Positions 49,942 to 57,755 of a stretch of 64,000 nucleotides of DNA are shown in pieces. Numbering within the stretch: the first letter of the stretch is position 1; each line of letters opens with the position of its first letter. The notes below the pieces were generated by a model that was not told the DNA's origin, did no database searches, and worked only from the letters and a program-made list of their open reading frames with translations. A program made the position numbers and the translations under genes. Location: NCBI RefSeq assembly GCF_037963835.1, contig NZ_CP150145.1:5270001-5334000 (forward strand), written 5' to 3'. This DNA comes from Paenibacillus sp. FSL H8-0332 (GTDB lineage Bacteria; Bacillota; Bacilli; Paenibacillales; Paenibacillaceae).

Positions 49942-49974
49942 GCAGCAGATAGAGAGTCAATCTCTACCTGCTGC
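49942..49974 (-). terminator. hairpin between the secreted-protein gene and the lipoprotein operon
   Basis: 13 of 14 pairs in a long stem (GCAGCAGATAGAGA and its complement, loop GTCAA), 30 bases after the 50004 stop. No U-tail, so it may be an RNA stabiliser or partial attenuator like the one at 43376. Confidence 0.5.
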
Positions 49975-50003
49975 CATAAACATATTTTTTTGTGTTTTAT
50001 TAC

Positions 50004-50411
50004 TCAGTTTGTGATGTTGGTGTAAGTATACACAGCAGATGCTCCATATGTGTTTCCGCCCTGTACTCCATGCGTTCCATAGACTGCATAGGCATTTGAA
50101 GGCATCGGGGCTAAATTGTCAAAGAACGTCGTCGCCCCTCTTGTGCTATTAACTTGAGCCTTCGTGCTTATAGTAATGCCGCTCTGGTTTTGAACTGTCC
50201 CTCTTATTGTCAAGTAAGCGTTATCATTATTGTGGCTTACAAGAGTGTGGAAATATGAACCATAATAAGCTGCCGATAAAACACCTGTTAGCGTCCCATA
50301 ACCTGTTGCATTTTTAACGGCAGAATCATCTGCAAAGACTGGTGCTGATAGCAGGGACAAACAAGAGGCAGTAGCAGCAATGCGAACAATCATCTTTTTG
50401 GTAAATTTCAT
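50004..50411 (-). CDS. small secreted protein of the first module, unknown family
   Basis: 135 residues from ATG 50411, with AGGAGGAG ideally placed; the frame is open to 50456 but the extra part has no ribosome site. A signal peptide (MKFTKKMIVRIAATASCLSL ... SAPVFA) with cleavage near 27. The mature protein is Gly/Ser/Thr/Tyr/Asn-rich with no cysteine and beta-rich character (YGTLTGVLSAAYYGSYFHTL ... YGASAVYTYTNITN). Not recognised. It leads a module of the same layout as the lactococcin-like gene, so a secreted peptide, toxin or signal is possible. Confidence 0.65.
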   Translation of the reverse strand: MKFTKKMIVRIAATASCLSLLSAPVFADDSAVKNATGYGTLTGVLSAAYYGSYFHTLVSHNNDNAYLTIRGTVQNQSGITISTKAQVNSTRGATTFFDNLAPMPSNAYAVYGTHGVQGGNTYGASAVYTYTNITN

Positions 50412-50716
50412 ATGAACTCCTCCTAAAAATAATATTTTTTTGTTCACCTTCGTCACAATACCTCTATTGTTTCATATATCCAACCAACTCCCCACATATC
50501 GGAACACTGATGTCAGAGCACAATATTTTTTGTTGAACTCTCTAAGTCGTTTCCGAATTATTGTTAAGGGCAAACAAAAAAACCCTTATTTATAACATTA
50601 CATTAATGATAAGAAATCACATTATTCTACATATTTTGTTAAGATTTTCTCAAAATACTCAGACTAAAGCAATTAGAAAGGAGTTATGTAAGTTTTTCAC
50701 AAGGAGAAGATTATAA
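50412..50716. other. AT-rich left edge of the island
   Basis: The spacer between yqeY and the first island gene is strongly AT-rich and holds no convincing reading frame. Several weak -10-like words occur (TATAAA and TATATG type), but no promoter pair stands out. The island promoter is expected here. No boundary repeats or integrase remnants were seen. Confidence 0.4.
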
Positions 50717-50747
50717 AAAAAGAAAACACCCCTAATGAAAGGGGTGC
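50717..50747 (-). terminator. yqeY-rpsU terminator at the left edge of the island
   Basis: CACCCCT/AGGGGTG stem 11 bases after the yqeY stop, followed on the minus strand by TTTTCTTTTTTT. It ends the rpsU-yqeY transcript before the island. Confidence 0.9.
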
Positions 50748-50757
50748 TAGCGTTATA

Positions 50758-51201
50758 TTATTGCAGAAATTGCTGAACCGCCTGGTTCACGAGTTTACCA
50801 TCGGCGCGACCTTTGACCTTAGGCATCAGTGCACTCATCACCTTACCCATTTCACTTTTCGAAGAAGCACCGGTTTCCTGGATGGTCTGTTGTACAATTA
50901 CTTTAATTTCTTCTTCGGTAAGCTGCTCGGGAAGATATTTAATGATAATCTCGATTTCTGCCTTAGTACTCGCGGCAAGCTCATCGCGACCCGCTGCTTC
51001 AAATTCTTGGAGGGCATCTTTGCGCTGTTTGATCTCACGACTAAGGATATCAAGCACTTCGTTGTCGTCTAATGTTCTCTTCAAATCTATTTCAAGATAC
51101 TTTATTGTAGAACGAACCATTCGAATGGTGGAGAGTCTGAACTTGTCCCTACTCTTCATCGCTTGCTTCATATCTTCGTTCAATCGTTCGCTAAGATTCA
51201 T
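50758..51201 (-). CDS. yqeY: GatB/YqeY-domain protein
   Basis: 147 residues, helical, with a family-typical start (MNLSERLNEDMKQAMKSRDK) and a C-terminal KSEMGKVMSALMPKVKGRADGKLVN. The domain resembles the tail of GatB amidotransferase and is proposed to bind tRNA-like or ribosome-linked partners; no enzyme activity is established. AGGAGG site formed at the end of rpsU, 15 bases upstream. In Bacillus the next gene is yqeZ; here 10 kb of other DNA intervenes. Confidence 0.93.
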   Translation of the reverse strand: MNLSERLNEDMKQAMKSRDKFRLSTIRMVRSTIKYLEIDLKRTLDDNEVLDILSREIKQRKDALQEFEAAGRDELAASTKAEIEIIIKYLPEQLTEEEIKVIVQQTIQETGASSKSEMGKVMSALMPKVKGRADGKLVNQAVQQFLQ

Positions 51202-51216
51202 GCGTGGGTAATCCTC

Positions 51217-51390
51217 CTAAAACTTTCTCTTACGAGCAGCCTCAGACTTCTTCTTGCGCTTTACGCTTGGCTTCTCATAATGCTTGCGTTTCTTCACCTC
51301 AGCCAAGACACCATCCTTAGCAATGGAACGTTTAAAGCGACGAAGTGCAGCATCAATTGTCTCGTTTTTGCGAACTTTCGTTTCAGACAC
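51217..51390 (-). CDS. rpsU: 30S ribosomal protein S21
   Basis: 57 residues from a GTG start at 51390: (M)SETKVRKNETIDAALRRF, a basic middle (VKKRKHYEKPSVKR) and the classic ending KKKSEAARKRKF. A strong GGAGGGAGGG site precedes the GTG. S21 joins the 30S platform and helps initiation. Its length equals that of B. subtilis S21, and the same rpsU-yqeY operon exists there. Recognised with high certainty despite its small size. Confidence 0.97.
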   Translation of the reverse strand: MSETKVRKNETIDAALRRFKRSIAKDGVLAEVKKRKHYEKPSVKRKKKSEAARKRKF

Positions 51391-51532
51391 CAGTTTTCCC
51401 TCCCTCCGACCAGACCGTCCAAGAGCATAACAACACGGTTCATCACCTTACATTATAGGTCAAACCTAAATAAGGTGTCAACCTTCGCGTTATTCTTTTT
51501 TCAGCCAGGCTGTACATAGTTGCATTGCTTAC

Positions 51533-51892
51533 TTAGGCATGAGAATTGGAGTTCCCGGTCAGGGCACCAAGCTTAGCTCCGCCCAGCAGATGATAATGCA
51601 GATGCGGCACTGCCATCCCGCTGTCCGGGCCGCAATTGTTAATCAGCCGGTAGCCGGAATCAGCAATTCCCAGCTCTGTTGCAAGCTGTTGCGCTACAGC
51701 GTGAATCTCGCCGATCAGCGGCAGGTCCTCAGGCGTAACCTCGTTCATGGAAGCGATGTATTTCTTCGGGATAATCAGCACATGCACAGGGGCGGCAGGC
51801 TCAATATCGTGGAACGCCAGAATCCGCTCATTCTCGAACACCTTTTTGGACGGGATTGCACCTTCGATAATTTTGCTGAATACAGTTTCCAT
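51533..51892 (-). CDS. HIT-family nucleotide-binding protein (HinT)
   Basis: 119 residues from ATG 51892, with GGAGGAAG 7 bases upstream; an open frame to 51979 is not used. METVFSKIIEGAIPSKKVFE start, HVLIIPKKYIASM, and the histidine triad PHLHYHLLGG. HinT enzymes hydrolyse adenosine phosphoramidates. Monocistronic, upstream of rpsU. Confidence 0.93.
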   Translation of the reverse strand: METVFSKIIEGAIPSKKVFENERILAFHDIEPAAPVHVLIIPKKYIASMNEVTPEDLPLIGEIHAVAQQLATELGIADSGYRLINNCGPDSGMAVPHLHYHLLGGAKLGALTGNSNSHA

Positions 51893-52315
51893 ACCACGCT
51901 TCCTCCCAGAAAATTTGTAATGCAGAAGCTTGCATCCGGCACTTTCCGCAGCACGGGCTGAGATAACAGACACGAACATAATCCCATTCGTGTACCGGCC
52001 ACCCGGTACTCATAGGAGATCACCCACAAGAGGATCAAGTATCGTTCTGTTCAGCTCGAGCTCTGCGGGACGCACACGCCTGAATGACTCTGATCGGCTT
52101 CGCGACAAATTTCAATGTATGACTCTAATCATACAGGATGTTGAGCAATTACGAAAGGCAGAAGGCTATTATTCCGGCAAAAACAGTTGTTTGGGGGGCG
52201 GCTTATGCTGGGATTGTGAGGGAAACTGGGAGGGCAGGCTGTATTATAACAGGCCGGGCAGACATTGTGATTGTGTTCGGTTTTCGCGTACAATTGTGTT
52301 TGAAACCAAAAAAAG
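51893..52315. other. spacer upstream of hinT
   Basis: Small plus and minus reading frames (52138-52350 and 52129-52332) are low-complexity and have no good start context. The word GCTGTATTATAACAGG at 52238-52253 recurs at 52431-52446 and contains TATAAT on the minus strand, so an additional minus-strand start is possible. Otherwise I see nothing firm. Confidence 0.4.
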
Positions 52316-52430
52316 ACAAAAAAAAGAAACACCCTTCACAGCTCATATAAGCTGCTTCGGCGGCGGACGTATGAGAAGGAGTAATTCCCTGTCATACGTC
52401 CGCCGAGGTGTTTCAAATAATGTCGGCTTA
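52316..52430 (-). ncRNA. candidate structured small RNA downstream of sbcC
   Basis: On the minus strand GAAACACC (52407-52414) pairs with GGTGTTTC (52326-52333) to close a three-way junction. It holds a perfect 14-bp hairpin (52392-52405 with 52361-52374) and a second hairpin (52339-52343/52350-52354). The closing stem is followed by an 8-base U-run and a further U-rich tail. An extended -10 (TG-T-TATAAT) at 52436-52441 would start the RNA near 52429. It may be a stand-alone RNA or an elaborate sbcC terminator. Confidence 0.5.
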
Positions 52431-52445
52431 GCTGTATTATAACAG

Positions 52446-52487
52446 GGGGTTGGAGGTGTATCTGTGATTGTTATCACAACCAACCCC
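52446..52487 (-). terminator. sbcC-proximal hairpin
   Basis: GGGGTTGG/CCAACCCC outer stem and GTGAT/ATCAC inner stem, just after the sbcC stop. The tail (CTGTTATAATA) is U-poor, so termination may rely on the second hairpin downstream. Confidence 0.55.
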
Positions 52488-52492
52488 GTCTT

Positions 52493-55400
52493 TCACATTT
52501 TTTCCAAAAGAATGGTTGAACCCCCGCCGCCCTGCTCTGCTGGAACTACAATCAGCTTGCGCGGCAGGCGGGCCCGAAGTTCGGGAACATGGCTGATGAT
52601 GCCCACGGACAGCTGGTCATTATGCAGTCTCTCCAGTGAAGTAATGACGGTGTCGAGCAAATCCGGGTCCAGGGTGCCGAAGCCCTCATCCAGGAAAAAG
52701 AATTGCAGCGGATATTGTCCGCGCAGCTGAATCTGGGCTGACAGGGCAAGCGCCAGCGATAGGGAGGTCAGGAAGGTCTCTCCCCCGGATAACGTGGACA
52801 CCGGACGCCTTACGCCGCCGTTCCCGTCATCCCGGATGACGAAGCCCCCGCCTGAATCCACCTCCAGCGCATAACGCTGCTTGCTCAGGAACCGTAGCCG
52901 CTGCGACGCAGCCTGGCATACCTGCATCAGCTGCTCCTCTGCAATGTACTCCACAAAAGCATTTCCGCGCAGTACGGTCTGCAGCTTGGATAGACGCTCC
53001 TGCATCGCCGCATGTCCGGCCCGCTTGTCCTCCAGCTCTACCCAGCGGATATGGCGCTGCTCCAGATCCTCCAGATCCCGCTCTGCCCGAGCACGGGCCT
53101 GAAGCGAGGCTTCATCGTCCTCTTTACACCTTAGCAGCGTTTCCTGGCTCTCCTGCCATTCTTCACTGCTGAGCACCGCTCCAGCCAGCTTCACTTCAAT
53201 GCTCCGCAGCTGCAGCAAGCACTCCGCCTCCTCTTCGCGGTAGGACTTCACACGTTCGGCGGCCTGTGCCCGTTCTCCGGTCTCCAGCGATGAAGCCTCC
53301 ACCTCGGCGGCCGAAGTGAACGGCGAAGACTGCAGACTCTCCTCCCACTGGGCGGCGGCAGCGGTATAATGCTCCTGCGCCGATTCTGCCGCCTGGCGGG
53401 CAACCGCAGCTTCACGGGTCTGCTGCTGCGCCTTGTCCGCTGCCCGGCGGTGTTCCTGCCGGCTGCGTTCCAGCGCAGTCTGCAGCTCCAGCAATCTGCG
53501 TTCACATCCTGCCAGCAGCGCTCCGGCAGGCTCGCCGCCGGTCCCTTCGCGCAGGCGCTGCTCTTTATCGCGGGCAAGCGCCTCTTTGCCTTCAAGCTGC
53601 GCATCCCACTGCGCCAGCTCCTTGTCCAATCCGGCCAGCTGCTCGTTCAGCGTCTGCACGGCGAGGCTTTTCTCGTCCAGGAACTTGACGCTGATCTCCA
53701 GCCGGCTGCGAATCTCCTCGGCGCGTTCATCCTTGCCAAGCATCTCCTGATACGTTCTTTCCGCTTCCTCCGGGACAAGCTCCGGAAAGAGACGGCTCCA
53801 TTCCTCCCTTAGCTTGCTGGCTGAAGCGGCCAGCTCCTCTGCCTTGGCAGACAGCCCCTGCAGCCAGGTCTTCTCCGCTTCGGCACCTGCCGCTTCCTTG
53901 TGATACGTCTGCTCAAGCTCCTGTAGAGAACGCTGCCAGTCCGAGGCCGCACGGCGCAGCTCTGCGGAGCGGCCTCGCAGCGCGGGCAGCTGCTCATTCA
54001 AGGCAGACAACTGGCCATTCAGCGCAGATAGGGCTTGTTCGTCCGGGAGCTGCGCGGGTGCCTGGGAGTCGGGTGCGGCGTGTGAATCCGAACTATTCAG
54101 AGAGTCAGGTGCTGCATAGGAGCCGGAACCGGTTAAGAGATTGGAAGCCTCAAGAGACTCCGAAGTGTTTAAGGAATCTGCAGCGGCGTGGGACTCGGAA
54201 TTGCTGAGAGTAACAGATTCGGCATTGGAGCCCGGACTACTTGAGAGCTTGGGTGCTTCTACGGTGTGGGAAGAAATGCTTGCCGTCTTGTCCGCAGCCG
54301 GCTCTACCCCGGCTGCGCCAGCGGCGGACTGGTCCAGCGCCTCTTCGGACGCAATTCCCCCTAGCTGAGCGAGCCACGAGCTGTCCTGCTCCAGCAGGCT
54401 GCGCAGCAGATGGCGCGTCTCCAGCGCCTGCCGGGCCTGAACGCGGACATGGCGGAGCCGGTTGTCCAGCTCCTCAGGGTCCCCCTGCTGATGAAACGCA
54501 GGGGAGGGGTGGTGCTCACTGCCGCATACCGGGCAGGGAACCCCTTCCTGGAGTTCACCGGCGAGCGCCTGCGAGAGCCGGTGAACCTCCTGCTCCTTCA
54601 GCGCAGCCTCCAGCGCGCTGATGTGCTCCTCCAGGCGGCCGGCAGCGTCCCCCGCTGCCCCTTCGGCCGTCCGCAGCTCTTCCTGGTGCAGGGCGGCGGC
54701 GGCCAGCAGTTCCCCGCGCCCGGCATCCAGCGCCTGCCGCCGGGACCCGGCGGCGGCCAGCCGCGCCTCCGCCGCTGCGAGCACCGCCGCGCGGCCCTGC
54801 CGTTCACGTTCTGCCGATTCCCGCTGGGCCTCGGCAGAACGCAGCCCCTGCAGTCTCTGCATGGCTTCCTGCAGAGACTGCCGCTCCTGGGAGCGGACCG
54901 CCAGCGGCTGCAGGCTCTGCTGCAGCTCGTGCTGTTTCTTTTGGCCGCGGGCCAAAAGCTCACGCTCCCGGGCCAGGCCCTCCCGCCCGGCGGCCAAGCC
55001 CCGGGCGGCTTCCTCGCGGCGCGCCTGCAGCGCCGCCCGCTCGCTGTGCAGCGCGCCGAGCTCGGCCTCAAGCTCGAGCGCGCGCCGGTACCGGCCCTCC
55101 TCCTCGCGAAGGGCCGGCTCGCCTGCGGACAGCGAGGCCTGGGCCGCTGCTTCCGCTTCCGCCCCAGCCGCCGCCTCCTGCACGGCAGCGGCGGCCAAGG
55201 CCTCAAGGCCCCCGGCGCGTGCCGCCCGGGCCTTCCAGGCCTCCTCCGCGCTGCGCCAAGCCTTCAGCGCGGGCAATCTCCGCTCGGCCTCGTCCGCCTT
55301 GCCGAGCTTCTGCTCCAGGAGGAGGATCTGCTCCTCCTGGGCCAGAAGAGCCTGCCGCTGCGACTCGCGGCGGGCCCGTTCCTCCTGCAGCTCGCGGATG

Positions 55401-56149
55401 CGGACGAAGCGCTCTGCGCGCTCCGCAGCCTCCGTGAGCCGCCCCCGGCAATCCGCCGCATGACGGATCGCCTCCTGCACACGGATGGCGGCCGCTTCCA
55501 CATCTGCCTTGCCCGCGCTGCCCAGCCCCTGCTGCTCGGCTTCCAGAGCGCGCAGCGCTGCCTCGTTCTCCTTGACGCGGCGGCTCAGCTTCAGTGCCAG
55601 CCCGTCGCCGTACTGTTCCAGATGGAACAGACGCTGGAGCATCTGCCTGCGGTCCACGCCCCGCAGCGACAGGAACTCGGCGAATTTGCCCTGCGGCAGC
55701 ACAACAGCCCGGGTGAAGTCATCCATCTTCAGCCCGATGTGCTCTTCGACACAGCGCGTAACCTCCGCCAGCTTGTCGGCCATCACAAGATCCCCGTCAG
55801 CCTTGACCTCAATGAACCGGCTGATCGTATTGCTGACCGACTGCTCCCCGGTGCGTTTGAACTTCCGTTCCACACGATAGCGCCGTGCCCCGGAAGAGGA
55901 GGTCAGCTCGAAGGTGAAGGCCACGCTGAGCTGGTCCTCGGAATGGTTCATAATCCCCTGGGTTCCGTTCACGGCGCGCTCCACTTTGCCGTACATCGCC
56001 AGTGTAATGGCATCCAGCAGACTGGATTTGCCGCTGCCCGTCGGACCGAAGATCCCGAACAGCCCTGTCTCGGTCAAGCTGGCAAAATCAATCTCCTGCT
56101 GCGCCCGGTAACTCTGCAGCCCGGATAATTTCAATAGTATCGGCTTCAA
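52493..56149 (-). CDS. sbcC: exonuclease/ATPase SbcC
   Basis: 1218 residues from a TTG at 56149, one base after the sbcD stop and with AGGAG 7 bases upstream. Walker A GPTGSGKSS near 40, a long coiled coil with zinc hook CPVCGSEHHPSP near 537, signature LSGGETFLTSLSLALALS and Walker B FFLDEGFGTLD near the end. With SbcD it cuts hairpins and processes double-strand breaks. The GC-rich centre (about 54600-55500) is Ala/Glu/Arg/Leu-rich coiled coil. A Ser/Ala/Asn-rich stretch (about 615-700) with degenerate SHAAADSLN-type repeats interrupts the second arm. Confidence 0.94.
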   Translation of the reverse strand: MKPILLKLSGLQSYRAQQEIDFASLTETGLFGIFGPTGSGKSSLLDAITLAMYGKVERAVNGTQGIMNHSEDQLSVAFTFELTSSSGARRYRVERKFKRTGEQSVSNTISRFIEVKADGDLVMADKLAEVTRCVEEHIGLKMDDFTRAVVLPQGKFAEFLSLRGVDRRQMLQRLFHLEQYGDGLALKLSRRVKENEAALRALEAEQQGLGSAGKADVEAAAIRVQEAIRHAADCRGRLTEAAERAERFVRIRELQEERARRESQRQALLAQEEQILLLEQKLGKADEAERRLPALKAWRSAEEAWKARAARAGGLEALAAAAVQEAAAGAEAEAAAQASLSAGEPALREEEGRYRRALELEAELGALHSERAALQARREEAARGLAAGREGLARERELLARGQKKQHELQQSLQPLAVRSQERQSLQEAMQRLQGLRSAEAQRESAERERQGRAAVLAAAEARLAAAGSRRQALDAGRGELLAAAALHQEELRTAEGAAGDAAGRLEEHISALEAALKEQEVHRLSQALAGELQEGVPCPVCGSEHHPSPAFHQQGDPEELDNRLRHVRVQARQALETRHLLRSLLEQDSSWLAQLGGIASEEALDQSAAGAAGVEPAADKTASISSHTVEAPKLSSSPGSNAESVTLSNSESHAAADSLNTSESLEASNLLTGSGSYAAPDSLNSSDSHAAPDSQAPAQLPDEQALSALNGQLSALNEQLPALRGRSAELRRAASDWQRSLQELEQTYHKEAAGAEAEKTWLQGLSAKAEELAASASKLREEWSRLFPELVPEEAERTYQEMLGKDERAEEIRSRLEISVKFLDEKSLAVQTLNEQLAGLDKELAQWDAQLEGKEALARDKEQRLREGTGGEPAGALLAGCERRLLELQTALERSRQEHRRAADKAQQQTREAAVARQAAESAQEHYTAAAAQWEESLQSSPFTSAAEVEASSLETGERAQAAERVKSYREEEAECLLQLRSIEVKLAGAVLSSEEWQESQETLLRCKEDDEASLQARARAERDLEDLEQRHIRWVELEDKRAGHAAMQERLSKLQTVLRGNAFVEYIAEEQLMQVCQAASQRLRFLSKQRYALEVDSGGGFVIRDDGNGGVRRPVSTLSGGETFLTSLSLALALSAQIQLRGQYPLQFFFLDEGFGTLDPDLLDTVITSLERLHNDQLSVGIISHVPELRARLPRKLIVVPAEQGGGGSTILLEKM

Positions 56150-56150
56150 A

Positions 56151-57332
56151 TCAATTCTCCTCCCCTTCCGCAGCTTCGTGCCGCTCTTCTTCCGCCAGCT
56201 CCAGGAACAGCGCAATCAGGCTGTCATCCGGCTCCGCACCGCCGGTCTGGCGCTGATAGAACCTCCGGAACAGCTCCTGTACCGGCATGCGGGAGCGGGA
56301 CAGCTCTTCCAGCTCCTGCTCCATCTGCGGATAGATTGGCCGGATATGGACGATGCCTTCCCGTGACTTGCGCAGCCGCTGGATATCATTCATGGACATA
56401 GCCTCGGTGAGGCGCAGCTCCAGATCAATGAACGCCCCGGCGTCCCTGCCCTCATCCAGCCAGCCGTAGACCTCCTGCAATCCGCCGGTGGACTTCCAGT
56501 TGACCAGCGGCCGCCCGCAGGAGAGATAGATCTCCTCGAACACCGGCTCCCCGCCGGGTGCGACATCAATCATGGCCACCGACTTGGCCTGACCTGCTTC
56601 AGAGAAGCTGTAAGCCAGCGGGGAGCCGCTGTAGCGGATCATCCCGTCGCCCTTGACCCGCTGGGCGCGGTGAAGATGCCCAAGTGCCGTATATTGCGCG
56701 CCGCAAGAGAGTGCCGAAGGATCAACGGTATACGCACCGCCGACCTGGATCGGCCGTTCGGAGTCACTCTCCACGCCGCCCAGCACATAAATATGGCTCA
56801 TCGCCAGATTGACAGTCTGCGGGGTGAACTCGCGTCCAAGGAGATTCATCAGCCGCCCGACCCGGGCGCTGTAAGCCAGCCGCAGCTCAGCCTCTCCGCT
56901 GTCCCCGGCGAGCAGCTCGCCCAGCCGGGCTTCGGAGGGGTAAGGGAGCGCAGCGATTTTGGCAACCTCGCCGGTTCTGGCCGCATGCACTGTGACCGGC
57001 TCCGAAGTCGGCAGTCCGATGAGCGTAATCCCCTGCCTGCGGACAAGCGGGGACACGGAAGCTACGCGCTCCGGCTGGTCGTGATTGCCCGAAATAACCA
57101 CCAGCGGACGGCCGCCTGCCGTCAGTCTGGCCGCCGCGTCATAGAACAGCTGCTCAGCTGCAGCTGGAGGATTCACCGAATCATAGACATCCCCCGCCAT
57201 CAGAATCAGATCTGCCCCAGAGGAATCGGCAATCTCCACCAGCTCATCCACGAACTGCTCCTGCTCCTTCTGCCGGCTTCGGCCCTCCAGCGTCCGCCCC
57301 AGATGCCAGTCTCCCGTATGCAATATGCGCAT
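56151..57332 (-). CDS. sbcD: exonuclease subunit SbcD
   Basis: 393 residues from ATG 57332 (MRILHTGDWHLGR). The Mre11-type phosphodiesterase motifs are all present: GDWHLGR, GDVYD, GNHD, and later SHIYV and ALGHLHRAQ. A GAGGGCGG ribosome site precedes the start; an in-frame upstream start (57365) is less likely. It is the nuclease half of the SbcCD complex and its stop is nearly fused to the sbcC start. Upstream lies a repeat-containing spacer. Confidence 0.95.
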   Translation of the reverse strand: MRILHTGDWHLGRTLEGRSRQKEQEQFVDELVEIADSSGADLILMAGDVYDSVNPPAAAEQLFYDAAARLTAGGRPLVVISGNHDQPERVASVSPLVRRQGITLIGLPTSEPVTVHAARTGEVAKIAALPYPSEARLGELLAGDSGEAELRLAYSARVGRLMNLLGREFTPQTVNLAMSHIYVLGGVESDSERPIQVGGAYTVDPSALSCGAQYTALGHLHRAQRVKGDGMIRYSGSPLAYSFSEAGQAKSVAMIDVAPGGEPVFEEIYLSCGRPLVNWKSTGGLQEVYGWLDEGRDAGAFIDLELRLTEAMSMNDIQRLRKSREGIVHIRPIYPQMEQELEELSRSRMPVQELFRRFYQRQTGGAEPDDSLIALFLELAEEERHEAAEGEEN

Positions 57333-57755
57333 TTCCGCCCTCTTTTCCCCGCCTGTCTGCGGCAATCATATATAAAAAACACTTAAGATTTGAACTCAAA
57401 GCTCGGTCGTCACTGCGTTGAAACTTTGGACTTCCGGCCGCTGTTGTTCCCTGATTGATTTCATTGATCTTGGCCAGTAATGCTGCACGAAATACAACCT
57501 TCCTGCGATAAGCACCTGTCTTATACTGGAATTGTTGCAATAAAAGCAGAATTCCACCTGCTTAAGTCCGATGTACGAAGCCATTCTTGCATTTCATGCA
57601 GCAATCCGCTCCGACACGCAGCAATGTCTACATCCAAGCTGCAATAAGTACAACATTTCGCATCATTCCAATGAACAGACCACAGCCATGTATTAGTCTA
57701 AAGGCCCGCTCAACACCTTACATCCGCCGCAGCTACCGCAACCCTTCCCCGCCGC
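57333..57755. repeat. repeat-rich spacer between addA and sbcD
   Basis: Holds a repeat copy (57380-57462) similar to 31131-31223 in inverted orientation, and copies of the TTGTATTTCGTGCAGCA element: minus 57481-57497, plus 57587-57605, minus 57638-57653, plus a weaker one near 57532-57552. Short frames (57396-57584, 57587-57808) have no ribosome sites. No other element seen. Confidence 0.65.

Noticed and set aside
40336..50456. Prophage or integrative element
   Set aside because: No integrase, transposase, phage structural genes, tRNA target or flanking repeats were seen; transfer is inferred from composition and placement only.
52129..52350. Short coding frames on both strands in the sbcC-hinT spacer
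   Set aside because: Low-complexity Lys- or Cys/Asn-rich translations with no ribosome site; overlap with hairpins and repeats explains the openness.
54410..56128. A 572-residue open frame on the plus strand opposite sbcC, plus other long plus-strand frames at 54621-55463
   Set aside because: They are antisense shadows caused by the very GC-rich sbcC coiled-coil codons; no ribosome sites or protein-like domains, while sbcC on the minus strand is certain.
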